Below are positions 8,451-16,310 of a DNA stretch of 62,303 nucleotides, piece by piece (position 1 is the stretch's first letter; each line of letters begins with the position of its first letter). Position numbers and translations under genes: made by a program. Source of the stretch: an uncultured Bacteroidales bacterium (GTDB taxonomy: Bacteria > Bacteroidota > Bacteroidia > Bacteroidales > UBA932); NCBI GenBank assembly GCA_900316675.1, contig ONDR01000012.1:1-62303 (forward strand), in the 5' to 3' direction. Under the pieces are notes generated by a model. It saw only the letters and a list, made by a program, of their open reading frames with translations, made no database searches and had not been told where the DNA came from.

Positions 8451-9494
8451 ACTGTCTGCCGCCCCGCCATTCCTGACTGCTTCGAAGATAGTTCTCAGGT
8501 CTTTCAGTATTAAATCCGGGCGCACGGAGCCACTCTCCCAGAAATCGTTTCCACCCTTGGGACTTGTCCTGAGGGTGTTGTTGTATGCTGACGGGACCTT
8601 GAATTTATTAAAGAAGGGATGGGCCTGCAGCAGGGATTCTCTGGTATTGCACCAGCCGGTATTAAGCCAGACATCGGCCTGGCTGGACAAGATGTAAGCT
8701 AGTTCTACAGACATAACGCCGGATTCCGTTTTACCGGCCAGTGCGCCAAGAATCTGTCCGCCGGCATCCTTAACCAGCCTGGACATATAACTATCGTCGC
8801 CGGGGACATACCATAGGTCTCCATAAGGTATGTTCATAAGGACTTTTACCGGACGTGGCACACTGCCCTCAGGGCTGGAGGATTTGGGGTTAAGTCCGTC
8901 CTCCATTAGGGAGTTATAACTATCTGCTATCTCCTGGAAACGGGATTCTGCCTGCGACAAGCGGCCGGTCATAAGGCCAAAGGCCTTTAGGTATTCTGCA
9001 CGCGCAAGAGGGTGATTTTCAAGGAATTCGTATAAGGTAAAGACTTGTATTCCAAGGCTTTTGAGCTTGTCTATAAAGGGCGATGCGGCAGCGGAAACAC
9101 GGTAGGCCAGGACAACATCCGGCTGCAGGGCAAGCAGGGCCTCGTAGTCCGGCGCCTGGTCGTAGCCAACGTCGGAGACCTCTCCCCTTTCCAGACGCTC
9201 ACGCAGGGCCGGAGAAGAAATATAACCGGCACCGGAAACGCCGCAAATAACTGAGTCACAGCCAATTTCGTCCAAGGCTGCAACATGTGACGTGGACATG
9301 CAAACTATTCTGCCAAGAGGCTTGTCTATGCGAAGCGTGTCCTGACTTCCGTCGTATGGACATATACTTATAACGGCATTGTCAGTCACCTTAAGAAGGG
9401 AGGCGTATTCCATCTGCCTTTGCTGGGGCACGGTGCGCCGTCCGCCGCAGGAAAGGACAAAAATGGTAAGTATTAATAGTTTGATGCATCTCAT
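8424..9494 (-). CDS. Periplasmic-binding lipoprotein (BtuF/FepB-like)
   Basis: This is an ABC-transporter solute-binding protein of the PF01497 type that carries iron chelates, heme or cobalamin to a BtuCD-like permease. A lipobox (IFVLSCGG, Cys16) makes it a lipoprotein. Two alpha/beta lobes follow, with the family-typical segments RIVCMSTSHVAALDEIG and PDYEALLALQPDVVLAY. At 356 residues it is slightly longer than BtuF because of an N-terminal extension. No permease or ATPase gene is adjacent, so it is an orphan subunit here and the ligand cannot be assigned. The start is fixed by the signal peptide. Confidence 0.85.
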   Translation of the reverse strand: MRCIKLLILTIFVLSCGGRRTVPQQRQMEYASLLKVTDNAVISICPYDGSQDTLRIDKPLGRIVCMSTSHVAALDEIGCDSVICGVSGAGYISSPALRERLERGEVSDVGYDQAPDYEALLALQPDVVLAYRVSAAASPFIDKLKSLGIQVFTLYEFLENHPLARAEYLKAFGLMTGRLSQAESRFQEIADSYNSLMEDGLNPKSSSPEGSVPRPVKVLMNIPYGDLWYVPGDDSYMSRLVKDAGGQILGALAGKTESGVMSVELAYILSSQADVWLNTGWCNTRESLLQAHPFFNKFKVPSAYNNTLRTSPKGGNDFWESGSVRPDLILKDLRTIFEAVRNGGAADSLHYYLKVY

Positions 9495-9498
9495 ATTG

Positions 9499-9506
9499 CA
9501 AAGATA
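9499..9506 (-). promoter_or_regulatory. -7 element for the binding-lipoprotein gene
   Basis: On the minus strand the bases read TATCTTTG, a full match to TAnnTTTG. It ends only four bases before the start codon at 9494, so the transcript would be leaderless or nearly so. It lies back-to-back with the element at 9512-9519. Confidence 0.55.
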
Positions 9507-9511
9507 ATAAC

Positions 9512-9519
9512 TATATTTG
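9512..9519 (+). promoter_or_regulatory. -7 element for the 114-residue gene
   Basis: TATATTTG matches TAnnTTTG and ends four bases before the ATG at 9524. Either the message is leaderless, or translation starts at the in-frame ATG at 9545 or 9548. Confidence 0.55.
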
Positions 9520-9523
9520 CATT

Positions 9524-9868
9524 ATGATAGTAAAGAATAAGACAATGATGGATGCGGGTTGCATCCTGTTCACCAGAAAGCAGGAAGGAACCGGATTAGG
9601 CATCGGAACGGAGTTAGGACAGTTGCTTGCACACCTAAAGGAGTTCGGTAAGGTAGAGAGGATCGATGACCTTGATGCATCGGCTACGCCTCGCAAGCTG
9701 CGCGACTACGACTTTCTGCTGAATGCCGGAGGCCTGCTATGCACAAGCTATCTGGCCGTAAAGCTGGAAGATGCCGGACAGGGACGCTACGCCATCAGCC
9801 TTTACGCCACCCCCAACCGCAGGACAAACAAGATAATCGCTCGCCTTAAGGAGCTATACACAGCTTAG
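9524..9868 (+). CDS. Small hypothetical protein
   Basis: This is a 114-residue soluble protein of no family I recognise. It has no signal peptide or membrane segment. The region KLRDYDFLLNAGGLLCTSYLAVKLED followed by a basic RRTNKIIARLKELY tail suggests a compact alpha/beta protein. The -7 element ending at 9519 makes the ATG at 9524 a leaderless start; Met8 (9545) or Met9 (9548) would leave a leader of about 20 bases and may be the true start. It diverges from the binding lipoprotein, and its stop overlaps the opposing flavoprotein stop by three bases. Confidence 0.65.
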   Translation: MIVKNKTMMDAGCILFTRKQEGTGLGIGTELGQLLAHLKEFGKVERIDDLDASATPRKLRDYDFLLNAGGLLCTSYLAVKLEDAGQGRYAISLYATPNRRTNKIIARLKELYTA

Positions 9869-11175
9869 ATTGCTTTAGCCGCTGACTGGCCGGCTAACAG
9901 GCCGGTAGCAAAGGCACAATGCAGGTTGTAACCGCCTGTATCGCAGTCTACATCCATAACTTCACCGCAAAGATAAAGACCGGGGCAAATCCTGGACTCC
10001 ATAGTCTTCTGAAGAATCTCGTCGGTATCAACTCCACCGGCAGTAACTACGCAGCGCTCATAGCCCACAAAACCGGCAATATCCAAATCCCAGCCTTTAA
10101 GGGCCTTAATAAGGGCGGCCGTATCTATGTTCTTTCCTTTGAATATCTTAGGGTTACTCTCTGTGAACCCGGGAATAAGCTCTGCCGGTAACAACTTCTG
10201 CAGCAATACTTTAGCAGGAAGATCCGCCATAGTCTTAAGCCTGGACGCCAATTCCTCCTCGGTTACAGCCGGCTTTAGGTCAATTACCATGTGGATCCGG
10301 TTACCGTTAATAAGGCCTTTTACGCAGTTGCGGCTAAGCTTGAAGCCAATCGGGCCTTCAATTCCTCCGTCCGTAAAGTCAAGGTCTCCGAACTCTGACT
10401 GTATAAGGTCCGATTTACCGGAATAAATGGCAGCCTCTACATTCTTAATGGAACAGCCGCAAAGACTCTTACCCCATGCAGAAAGCGGCATTTCGCGGTC
10501 TATATGGCCTTTCTGGGAGCCCTGGGGCAGCCTTAATGCAGAACCGGTGCTAAGGTCCTTGTAGCCTTCCGGAACAAGCGCAGTCAGCGAAGGGAAGCAG
10601 GACCTTACGGAATGACCCAGGTCTTCTGCCCAGTTATAGCCGTCTCCGGTACTTCCTGTGGCTGGATAAGACAGGCCGCCGGTAGCTATGATAAGTTTTC
10701 GGCAGGTAAGTTCAGAACCATCGGTGCAGTAAACACAGAAGCCGTCGGGCTCAAAGGCCGTTACACGACGGACACCTTTGCCACTCAATATACTTGCGCC
10801 GGCTTTTGATGCCGCCTTCACCAAAGTATCAACAATATCAGAAGCCTTATATGTAGCAGGATAGGCACGGTCTCCCCTTTCCACAACCGTCTCCAGACCG
10901 TTCTCATTGAAGAAGAAAATAAGCTTTTCAGGGGTAAGGTTCTTGAACGAAGCCCTCATAAAACCCTGATTGGTGCGGATATGAGGAGCAAAGTCGTTCC
11001 AACTCTTTACATTGGTAAAGTTGCAACGGCCCTTTCCTGATATCATGATCTTTCGCCCCGGGCGAGGCATTTTCTCCAGCACCAGCACCTTGGGATTTGT
11101 ATTTCCCGATGCTGCCCCGTATGCAGCCATAAGCCCCGCTGCACCGCCTCCAATTACTATTACATCCGCATCCAT
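9865..11175 (-). CDS. HI0933-like NAD(P)/FAD flavoprotein
   Basis: This is a flavoprotein of the HI0933/YhiN family, annotated variously as an aminoacetone oxidase-like or BaiN-like oxidoreductase, with no settled physiological substrate. The N-terminal FAD-binding Rossmann motif is VIGGGAAGLMAAYGAA. The segment PGRKIMISGKGRCNFTN is the family hallmark. The C-terminal FAD motif (LYLCGEVMDVDCDTGGYNL) closes the flavin site. At 436 residues it has the usual length. It stands alone, head-to-head with the tRNA-Thr promoter, and its stop overlaps that of the small upstream gene. Confidence 0.92.
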   Translation of the reverse strand: MDADVIVIGGGAAGLMAAYGAASGNTNPKVLVLEKMPRPGRKIMISGKGRCNFTNVKSWNDFAPHIRTNQGFMRASFKNLTPEKLIFFFNENGLETVVERGDRAYPATYKASDIVDTLVKAASKAGASILSGKGVRRVTAFEPDGFCVYCTDGSELTCRKLIIATGGLSYPATGSTGDGYNWAEDLGHSVRSCFPSLTALVPEGYKDLSTGSALRLPQGSQKGHIDREMPLSAWGKSLCGCSIKNVEAAIYSGKSDLIQSEFGDLDFTDGGIEGPIGFKLSRNCVKGLINGNRIHMVIDLKPAVTEEELASRLKTMADLPAKVLLQKLLPAELIPGFTESNPKIFKGKNIDTAALIKALKGWDLDIAGFVGYERCVVTAGGVDTDEILQKTMESRICPGLYLCGEVMDVDCDTGGYNLHCAFATGLLAGQSAAKAI

Positions 11176-11178
11176 CGC

Positions 11179-11207
11179 TTGGATTTTCTAAAAAATAACT
11201 ATATTTG
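11179..11207 (+). promoter_or_regulatory. tRNA-Thr promoter
   Basis: TTG (11179-11181) is followed after 18 bases by TATATTTG (11200-11207). Transcription would begin near 11212, about 25 bases before the mature tRNA 5' end. Confidence 0.75.
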
Positions 11208-11236
11208 CAGTCCCAATGCCCAAGTGCATTGCGCAG

Positions 11237-11309
11237 GCCGCTTTAGCTCAGTTGGTAGAGCAGCTCATTCGTAATGAGCAGGTCGCGGGTTCGAGTCCCG
11301 TTCGCGGCT
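11237..11309 (+). tRNA. tRNA-Thr (anticodon CGT)
   Basis: This is a complete cloverleaf. Parts are the 5' acceptor strand GCCGCTT (11237-11243), D arm GCTC/GAGC (11246-11261), anticodon stem GCTCA/TGAGC (11263-11279) with loop TTCGTAA and anticodon CGT (11270-11272), T arm GCGGG/CCCGT with loop TTCGAGT (11285-11301), 3' acceptor strand TCGCGGC (11302-11308) and discriminator T. The D, anticodon and T stems pair fully. The acceptor stem pairs at only five of seven positions: 6-67 is T/C and 7-66 is T/T. No CCA is encoded. An intrinsic terminator follows at 11340. Confidence 0.93.
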
Positions 11310-11339
11310 CAAAGTTAGCTACTTATTGCATATAATCCA

Positions 11340-11373
11340 AAAAAGCGTGAAAACAGAAGTTTCCACGCTTTTT
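11340..11373. terminator. Bidirectional terminator between tRNA-Thr and the FadL-type gene
   Basis: AAAAAGCGTG (11340-11349) and CACGCTTTTT (11364-11373) are perfect complements. An inner AAAC/GTTT pairing shortens the loop. A-runs on one side and T-runs on the other let it work for both the rightward tRNA and the leftward porin transcripts. Confidence 0.85.
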
Positions 11374-11392
11374 CTTTTTATATGCTGCTCTC

Positions 11393-12856
11393 TTAGAATG
11401 CGATGTTGACGCCTACTCCGAATACTGTGTTGGTACGATAGAATTCGTCGGTACCGCCAGGGATCTTGGCCATAATTGCATTGATATCGATAGGCAGGTT
11501 GCCAAGAACCGGTTTCAGTTTGTTGTAAACATTTGCTCCGGCATTGCTGTAATCTGACCAAACCTTGGTGCTGCGATCATAGAAAGTCTTGAATACAGCA
11601 GCATCGAAGCTGATGCGATCGTTAAGTCTGTACCTAACACCGGCACCTACAGAATAGGAGTTGATGTTGAATGACTGGTCAGTGATGAACTCATAACCCT
11701 TGCCCCAACCGAAGCGAGTGAGCTGGCCACCGGCACTAACGGTGAACTTCTCTGAAAGGTCCCATTCTACACCTGCAAGAATCTCGTAGGCATTCTTCTT
11801 GATAGAGTCCTGACGGTCGTTCTTACCGGTAAGAGCATTGAAGAATGAAGCGTTCTTGTCAAAGTACTGATGGTAACCCAGGTTCAGGTGAAGATAAGGA
11901 AGAACATCATAGCTTACGCCCAATGAAAGAAGTGCGGGAATGTCTGATGCAATGTTGTCAACGCCGTCAACGAACTGGGGCATACCAGCATCCTTACCGT
12001 CGTCGGTAGTGTTCTTGAGGCGAACCTTGGTGTTGAACTCATAACGGGCTGCAACATTAACCTTACCAAGATTAACATCTACGCTAAGAATAGGAGTCCA
12101 TGCAAAATCTTTCTGGGTGCAGGAAAGGTACCTGTCTGCAAGAAGGTTGCCGCCCTGAGCAAGGATACCCTGGATAAGAGCATTGTTTACAGTCGTGATT
12201 CCGGGGAAATCGATGTTGCTCATGTGTCCCTTATAATTATTATAGAGTACATTGCCGCGAAGTCCGGCTGCAACACTTACATAGTCATTGATACGGTAGC
12301 CAAGGTTAAGCTGGCCAGAGAAAACATACTGCTTTGCAACAAGGTGAGTTTCAACGCTATAGCCAACGGTATTGGAACCAATGATTGCATTTACCAATGC
12401 AGGGAAGATAGCGGCCTGGCTCTCAAGTGAACCAAGGCTGTGATCATACTCTGCCTTTCCGCCGCCACCTACGATACCAAAGTGGAAGGAAGCAAAGAAC
12501 TTGTCGCTGAAACGCCAAGCGGCATCGAATGAAGGAATTACGGGAACAAAGCTGTCACCCTTGAAAAGCTTTTTGGAAGAACCGTTGTTGCCCTTGCCAA
12601 GTGCGAAGGGTGCGTAGTCACCGGTAATCTCACGGGTCTGAATAGCGGTCTGGACATTGAAGCTAAGCTGGAACTTCTTATCCAGGAAACCTACGCCTGC
12701 AGGGTTGAAGTAAGCTGAGCCAACAGAAATAGTTGCGTTCTGGGCCGGCTGGCGAAGGAAAGCAACGTTCTGGTTAGTGTTGGTAACAAAGCCACCTGCA
12801 AAGGCAGATGATGTTATAAAAAGGGTGGCCATAGAGGCCAAAAGTTTCTTGTTCAT
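11393..12856 (-). CDS. OmpP1/FadL-family outer membrane channel
   Basis: This is a 487-residue outer-membrane beta-barrel of the FadL/TodX family, which admits long-chain fatty acids or other hydrophobic compounds. It has a cleavable signal peptide (MNKKLLASMATLFITSSAFA). The mature N-terminal region GGFVTNTNQNVAFLRQPAQN and the AYFNPAG box match the FadL hatch-domain hallmark. The rest is strand-rich and aromatic, ending in the barrel-type C-terminus GVNIAF with a terminal Phe. It is transcribed alone from a -7 element at 12892-12899 and ends at the terminator shared with tRNA-Thr. Confidence 0.92.
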   Translation of the reverse strand: MNKKLLASMATLFITSSAFAGGFVTNTNQNVAFLRQPAQNATISVGSAYFNPAGVGFLDKKFQLSFNVQTAIQTREITGDYAPFALGKGNNGSSKKLFKGDSFVPVIPSFDAAWRFSDKFFASFHFGIVGGGGKAEYDHSLGSLESQAAIFPALVNAIIGSNTVGYSVETHLVAKQYVFSGQLNLGYRINDYVSVAAGLRGNVLYNNYKGHMSNIDFPGITTVNNALIQGILAQGGNLLADRYLSCTQKDFAWTPILSVDVNLGKVNVAARYEFNTKVRLKNTTDDGKDAGMPQFVDGVDNIASDIPALLSLGVSYDVLPYLHLNLGYHQYFDKNASFFNALTGKNDRQDSIKKNAYEILAGVEWDLSEKFTVSAGGQLTRFGWGKGYEFITDQSFNINSYSVGAGVRYRLNDRISFDAAVFKTFYDRSTKVWSDYSNAGANVYNKLKPVLGNLPIDINAIMAKIPGGTDEFYRTNTVFGVGVNIAF

Positions 12857-12891
12857 AAAAGTTTAGGTTTTAGTACAAAAATTTCACGGGG

Positions 12892-12899
12892 CAAAGGTA
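12892..12899 (-). promoter_or_regulatory. -7 element for the FadL-type gene
   Basis: On the minus strand the sequence is TACCTTTG, a full match. A leader of about 30 bases would precede the start at 12856. No clear -33 element was found at the expected distance. Confidence 0.65.
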
Positions 12900-12966
12900 T
12901 GCCGAAATTTTTATAATTTTTTTAAATTAACTGGTCAAAATAGCATGATAAATAAAATTAAATCCT

Positions 12967-12974
12967 TACATTTG
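12967..12974 (+). promoter_or_regulatory. -7 element for the AraC-type regulator
   Basis: TACATTTG matches TAnnTTTG and lies 16 bases before the start at 12991. No good -33 element was seen. Confidence 0.6.
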
Positions 12975-12990
12975 CATAAAATGAGTAAAA

Positions 12991-13821
12991 ATGCAAACTG
13001 ACATTGTCATTCCAAAAAACATGGAAGAAGCCCTGCAAATGTACAAGACGGCATTTGCAGACGATGGCGGCATGGTGCTCCTAAGCATCTGCGACAGAGG
13101 CTCTTTTAAGCTGTCTATAAACGGCAAAAAGAGTACTATCAGTACCGGAGACATTTTGATATGCCCTCCGGGTGTCATTATCGAGACCGTTGCAACAAAG
13201 GGAAGATCTGATATCAAATACCTGGGAATCAGATATAAAGCCTTCCTGCAGTCTATCCGTACCGGCCGTAACGTATGGAGCATACTTATGTACGCGCACA
13301 GCAACCCGGTCTTCCACCTGAACGAGAGCGACCGCGAGCTTACCTCAAGTTATTATAAGGTAATAGAAGGAAAACTTAAAACCCAGCGCGGTTATTATTA
13401 CGACGAGATCATACGCTCCCTTCTGCAATGCGTTATCTACGAGCTTTGCGTCATCCTTAACAGGGAGATGGGAACCAAGGAGGAAGACAACTCCGTTCGC
13501 AGTAAAGACGTGATTTTCAAGAAGTTCATGGAGCTCCTGGCAGAAGGCGAAGGCCGCTACCGCAGTCTTAAGTATTATTCCGACGCCCTTTATGTGACGC
13601 CCAAGTACCTTTCCGCCGTTACCAACGAGGTCTGCGGCATCAGCGCCCACGAAATGGTACTGAACAACGTGGCCAACCATATCCAAAGGGAACTGGAGTT
13701 CTCTGAAACAAGCGTCAAAGAGCTGTCCGTTCGCTTTGGCTTCCCCAACCTGTCGTCGTTCGGCAAGTTTGTAAAAACAAGGCTGGGCAAGTCTCCAAGG
13801 GCATTCAGAAAAGATTCATAG
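12991..13821 (+). CDS. AraC-family transcriptional regulator
   Basis: This is a 276-residue regulator. The N-terminal half (about 20-110) is a small beta-barrel, cupin-like sensor domain, and the C-terminal 90 residues form the double helix-turn-helix of AraC/XylS proteins. The first HTH covers RSLKYYSDALYVTPKYLSAV and the second the FSETSVKELSVRFGFPNLSS segment, followed by the family signature FGKFVKTRLGKSPRAFR. An ATG at 12981 is out of frame, so the start at 12991 stands. A metallophosphoesterase gene follows after three bases and is probably co-transcribed. The effector is unknown. Confidence 0.9.
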   Translation: MQTDIVIPKNMEEALQMYKTAFADDGGMVLLSICDRGSFKLSINGKKSTISTGDILICPPGVIIETVATKGRSDIKYLGIRYKAFLQSIRTGRNVWSILMYAHSNPVFHLNESDRELTSSYYKVIEGKLKTQRGYYYDEIIRSLLQCVIYELCVILNREMGTKEEDNSVRSKDVIFKKFMELLAEGEGRYRSLKYYSDALYVTPKYLSAVTNEVCGISAHEMVLNNVANHIQRELEFSETSVKELSVRFGFPNLSSFGKFVKTRLGKSPRAFRKDS

Positions 13822-13824
13822 GAC

Positions 13825-14916
13825 ATGTATCTGCTTGCATCGATAGTATCGATATTAGTATTGTGGGCCGATTGGTACCTTTGGAAAAAGTATTTCAAAG
13901 GCAGGGGCCTGCTTGGCTGGTTATGGTGGCTGCCGACAGTCCTGCTGGTCCTCTTTGTAATCGGAGCAATTTCAGGCATCTGGCATACCTTCTTCATGAG
14001 GGCATCTTACCTGCTGATCTTTGTATCCGTATTTCCAAAATTCATTTACATCCTCTTTCATAAGCTGGTTGGTAGAAAAATTGCCCTATGCCTTTCCGCC
14101 GGAGCGATATTATTCTTCATTTACGGCATGACGATAGGCTTCCATCGCCTTTCAATAAAAGAGGAAGTATTTGAGTCTGAGGACATTCCGGCCGCTTTTG
14201 ACGGATATCGGATAGTCCAGTTGTCAGACCTGCATCTTGGCACCTACAGCAGTGGAAGCAAGTTCATTACCCGCATCATAGACAGCACCCTGGCCCTGAA
14301 GCCGGACCTTATTGTCTTTACCGGCGACATGGTTAATACCGATGCCGCCGAGATGCTGCCATTCATGGACGACCTGAAACGCCTGGCGGCACCGGACGGA
14401 GTTTTCTCAATAACCGGCAACCACGACTATGGCTTTGAGAAAACAGCCATAGACCAAGCCTTCGGCCAGATAAAGGAGCTTGAAGAGAGTGCCGGAATGC
14501 AGCTGTTGGCCAACGGGCATGTAGCCCTGGCGCGCGGCGCGGACACCCTGTATCTTGCCGGCGTAGAGAACACCAGCAAGAACTTCTTCATATCCCGCGG
14601 AGACCTTTCAAAAGCCCTTGAGGGTATTCCGGAAGGCTCATTCAAGATTCTTCTGACCCACGATCCCAAGCACTGGCGTGCAGAGGTCCTGCCTAATTCC
14701 GATGTCCAGCTTACGCTGTCAGGCCATACCCATGCGATGCAGCTGAAGATTTTTGGCCTGTCCCCCGCCGCACTTATGTTCAAGGAATGGGGCGGCAAAT
14801 ACCTCTCCGAAGACGGCAAACGAATGCTTAACGTATCTGAGGGAATAGGAGGCATACTCCCCTTCCGTGTTGGCGCAGACCCGCAGATAGTTGTTATTAC
14901 TCTTAAAAAGAAATAA
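13825..14916 (+). CDS. Membrane-anchored metallophosphoesterase (YkuE-like)
   Basis: This is a calcineurin-type phosphoesterase with a dinuclear metal centre. Three or four hydrophobic segments in the first ~110 residues anchor it in the inner membrane. The catalytic domain runs from about 125 to 363 with all motifs: QLSDLHLGTY (DxH), FTGDMVN (GD), ITGNHDYG (GNHD), LLTHDP (H) and LSGHTHAMQ (GHxH). Relatives act on nucleotides or on lipid-linked phosphates such as UDP-2,3-diacylglucosamine; the membrane anchor leaves the lipid option open. It lies 3 bases after the AraC gene and 17 bases before the cysteine desulfidase gene. Confidence 0.9.
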   Translation: MYLLASIVSILVLWADWYLWKKYFKGRGLLGWLWWLPTVLLVLFVIGAISGIWHTFFMRASYLLIFVSVFPKFIYILFHKLVGRKIALCLSAGAILFFIYGMTIGFHRLSIKEEVFESEDIPAAFDGYRIVQLSDLHLGTYSSGSKFITRIIDSTLALKPDLIVFTGDMVNTDAAEMLPFMDDLKRLAAPDGVFSITGNHDYGFEKTAIDQAFGQIKELEESAGMQLLANGHVALARGADTLYLAGVENTSKNFFISRGDLSKALEGIPEGSFKILLTHDPKHWRAEVLPNSDVQLTLSGHTHAMQLKIFGLSPAALMFKEWGGKYLSEDGKRMLNVSEGIGGILPFRVGADPQIVVITLKKK

Positions 14917-14933
14917 TTGACATACAATAACTT

Positions 14934-16298
14934 ATGACTCCAAGAGAAAAGGAAATCATAGACCTGATAAACCGGGAAGTCAAACCCGCACTTGGTTGTA
15001 CGGAACCCATTGCAGTTGCCCTGGCCGTAGCCAAGGCAGTAGAGATTCTGGCAGACAACGGCACCTCTTGCGGCAACGCATCGTGCAAGGCCTGGAGGCT
15101 TACCGCAGACTTCCATATCGACCTTCAGGTTAGCGGAAACATCCTAAAGAACGCCATGGGCGTAGGCATCCCCGGTACAGGCATGATAGGCCTTCCTATC
15201 GCTGCCGCCCTGGGCGCCGTATGCGGACGTGCGGACAAGGGCCTGGAAGTGCTCCAAGATGTTAACCCTGACGCCGTTGCCCGTGCCCGTAAACTCTTGG
15301 AAAACAAGCGAGTAAAGGTTAAGATAGCAGACACCGACCACCTTCTTTACGTTAAGGCCACAGTATGCTACGGGGCCGGCAAAGCCAGTGCAGAGATTGC
15401 CCCCGGAAAAGCCATATCGCCGGAAGCCAGCGCAGTGATCGAGGACGACCACGACAAGATAGTAAAGACTACCTTCGAGGATAAAATCCTTATGAATGCA
15501 GAGTCTGCCGCTGCGGCTAAAGAGGTAGCCAGCAATAACATAGGCCTTACGGTAAAAGAGATATACGACTTTGCATTAAACGCTGCGGACGAAGATATCC
15601 AATTCATTCTTGGCGACCGCACCCTGAATCTGGCCCTGGCCCAGGAAGGCCTTAAGGGCAACTACGGCCTGAAGGTAGGTAAGAGCATCAGGGAAAACCA
15701 GAAAGAAGTCTTTGGTGACGACTTCATGAGTTATGCCATGGGAATGACCGCCGCCGCATCCGACGCCCGTATGGCCGGCTGCACCATGCCTGCCATGAGC
15801 AATTCCGGCAGCGGCAACCAGGGAATTACCGTAAGCATGCCTGTAATCGCTTACGCCCTGCGTTACAACGTAGATGACAAACGGCTTGCAAGAGCGCTTA
15901 TACTCAGCAACCTTGTAGCCATTCATATTAAGAGCCATCTGGGCAAGTTGTCCGCCCTTTGCGGCTGTGTTATCGCCTCTACTGGCTCTTCCTGTGGCAT
16001 TGTTTACCTGCAGGGCGGCGGCTACGAAGAAGTTTGCGCCGCAATTAAGAACATGGTCGGCAACATCACAGGCATGGTTTGCGACGGAGCCAAGGTGGGC
16101 TGCGCCATGAAGGTTGCCTCCGGCGTATCCAGCGCAATCCAGTCCAGCGTGCTAGCCCTGCGCGGAATCTGCGCATCAGAAACCGACGGCATCATAGACC
16201 GCGACATAGAAAAAACAATCCAGAATCTTGGTCGCATCGGCTCCACGGGAATGCGTGAAACAGACAAGATGATTCTGGATATTATGATTTGCAAATAG
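14934..16298 (+). CDS. L-cysteine desulfidase / L-serine dehydratase alpha-like (UPF0597)
   Basis: This member of the CyuA/YhaM (UPF0597) family is a probable iron-sulfur enzyme that converts L-cysteine to pyruvate, ammonia and sulfide. At 454 residues it is full length. The N-terminal block REVKPALGCTEPIAVALA is the family signature and carries the first cluster-type Cys. Further conserved Cys lie in the C-terminal half (SALCGCVIAS, GSSCGIVYLQGGG, VCDGAKVGCAMK). No cysteine permease is adjacent. It may belong to the AraC-phosphoesterase transcript (17-base gap). Its stop is five bases into a hairpin shared with the opposing gene. Confidence 0.88.
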   Translation: MTPREKEIIDLINREVKPALGCTEPIAVALAVAKAVEILADNGTSCGNASCKAWRLTADFHIDLQVSGNILKNAMGVGIPGTGMIGLPIAAALGAVCGRADKGLEVLQDVNPDAVARARKLLENKRVKVKIADTDHLLYVKATVCYGAGKASAEIAPGKAISPEASAVIEDDHDKIVKTTFEDKILMNAESAAAAKEVASNNIGLTVKEIYDFALNAADEDIQFILGDRTLNLALAQEGLKGNYGLKVGKSIRENQKEVFGDDFMSYAMGMTAAASDARMAGCTMPAMSNSGSGNQGITVSMPVIAYALRYNVDDKRLARALILSNLVAIHIKSHLGKLSALCGCVIASTGSSCGIVYLQGGGYEEVCAAIKNMVGNITGMVCDGAKVGCAMKVASGVSSAIQSSVLALRGICASETDGIIDRDIEKTIQNLGRIGSTGMRETDKMILDIMICK

Positions 16299-16310
16299 CC
16301 CTTCAGGCTA
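16296..16310. other. Hairpin spanning two convergent stop codons
   Basis: TAGCC (16296-16300) pairs with GGCTA (16306-16310) around the loop CTTCA. The outermost bases are the TAG stop of the desulfidase gene and, on the other strand, the TAG stop of the ATP-grasp gene. There is no T-run, so terminator activity is doubtful. Confidence 0.4.
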
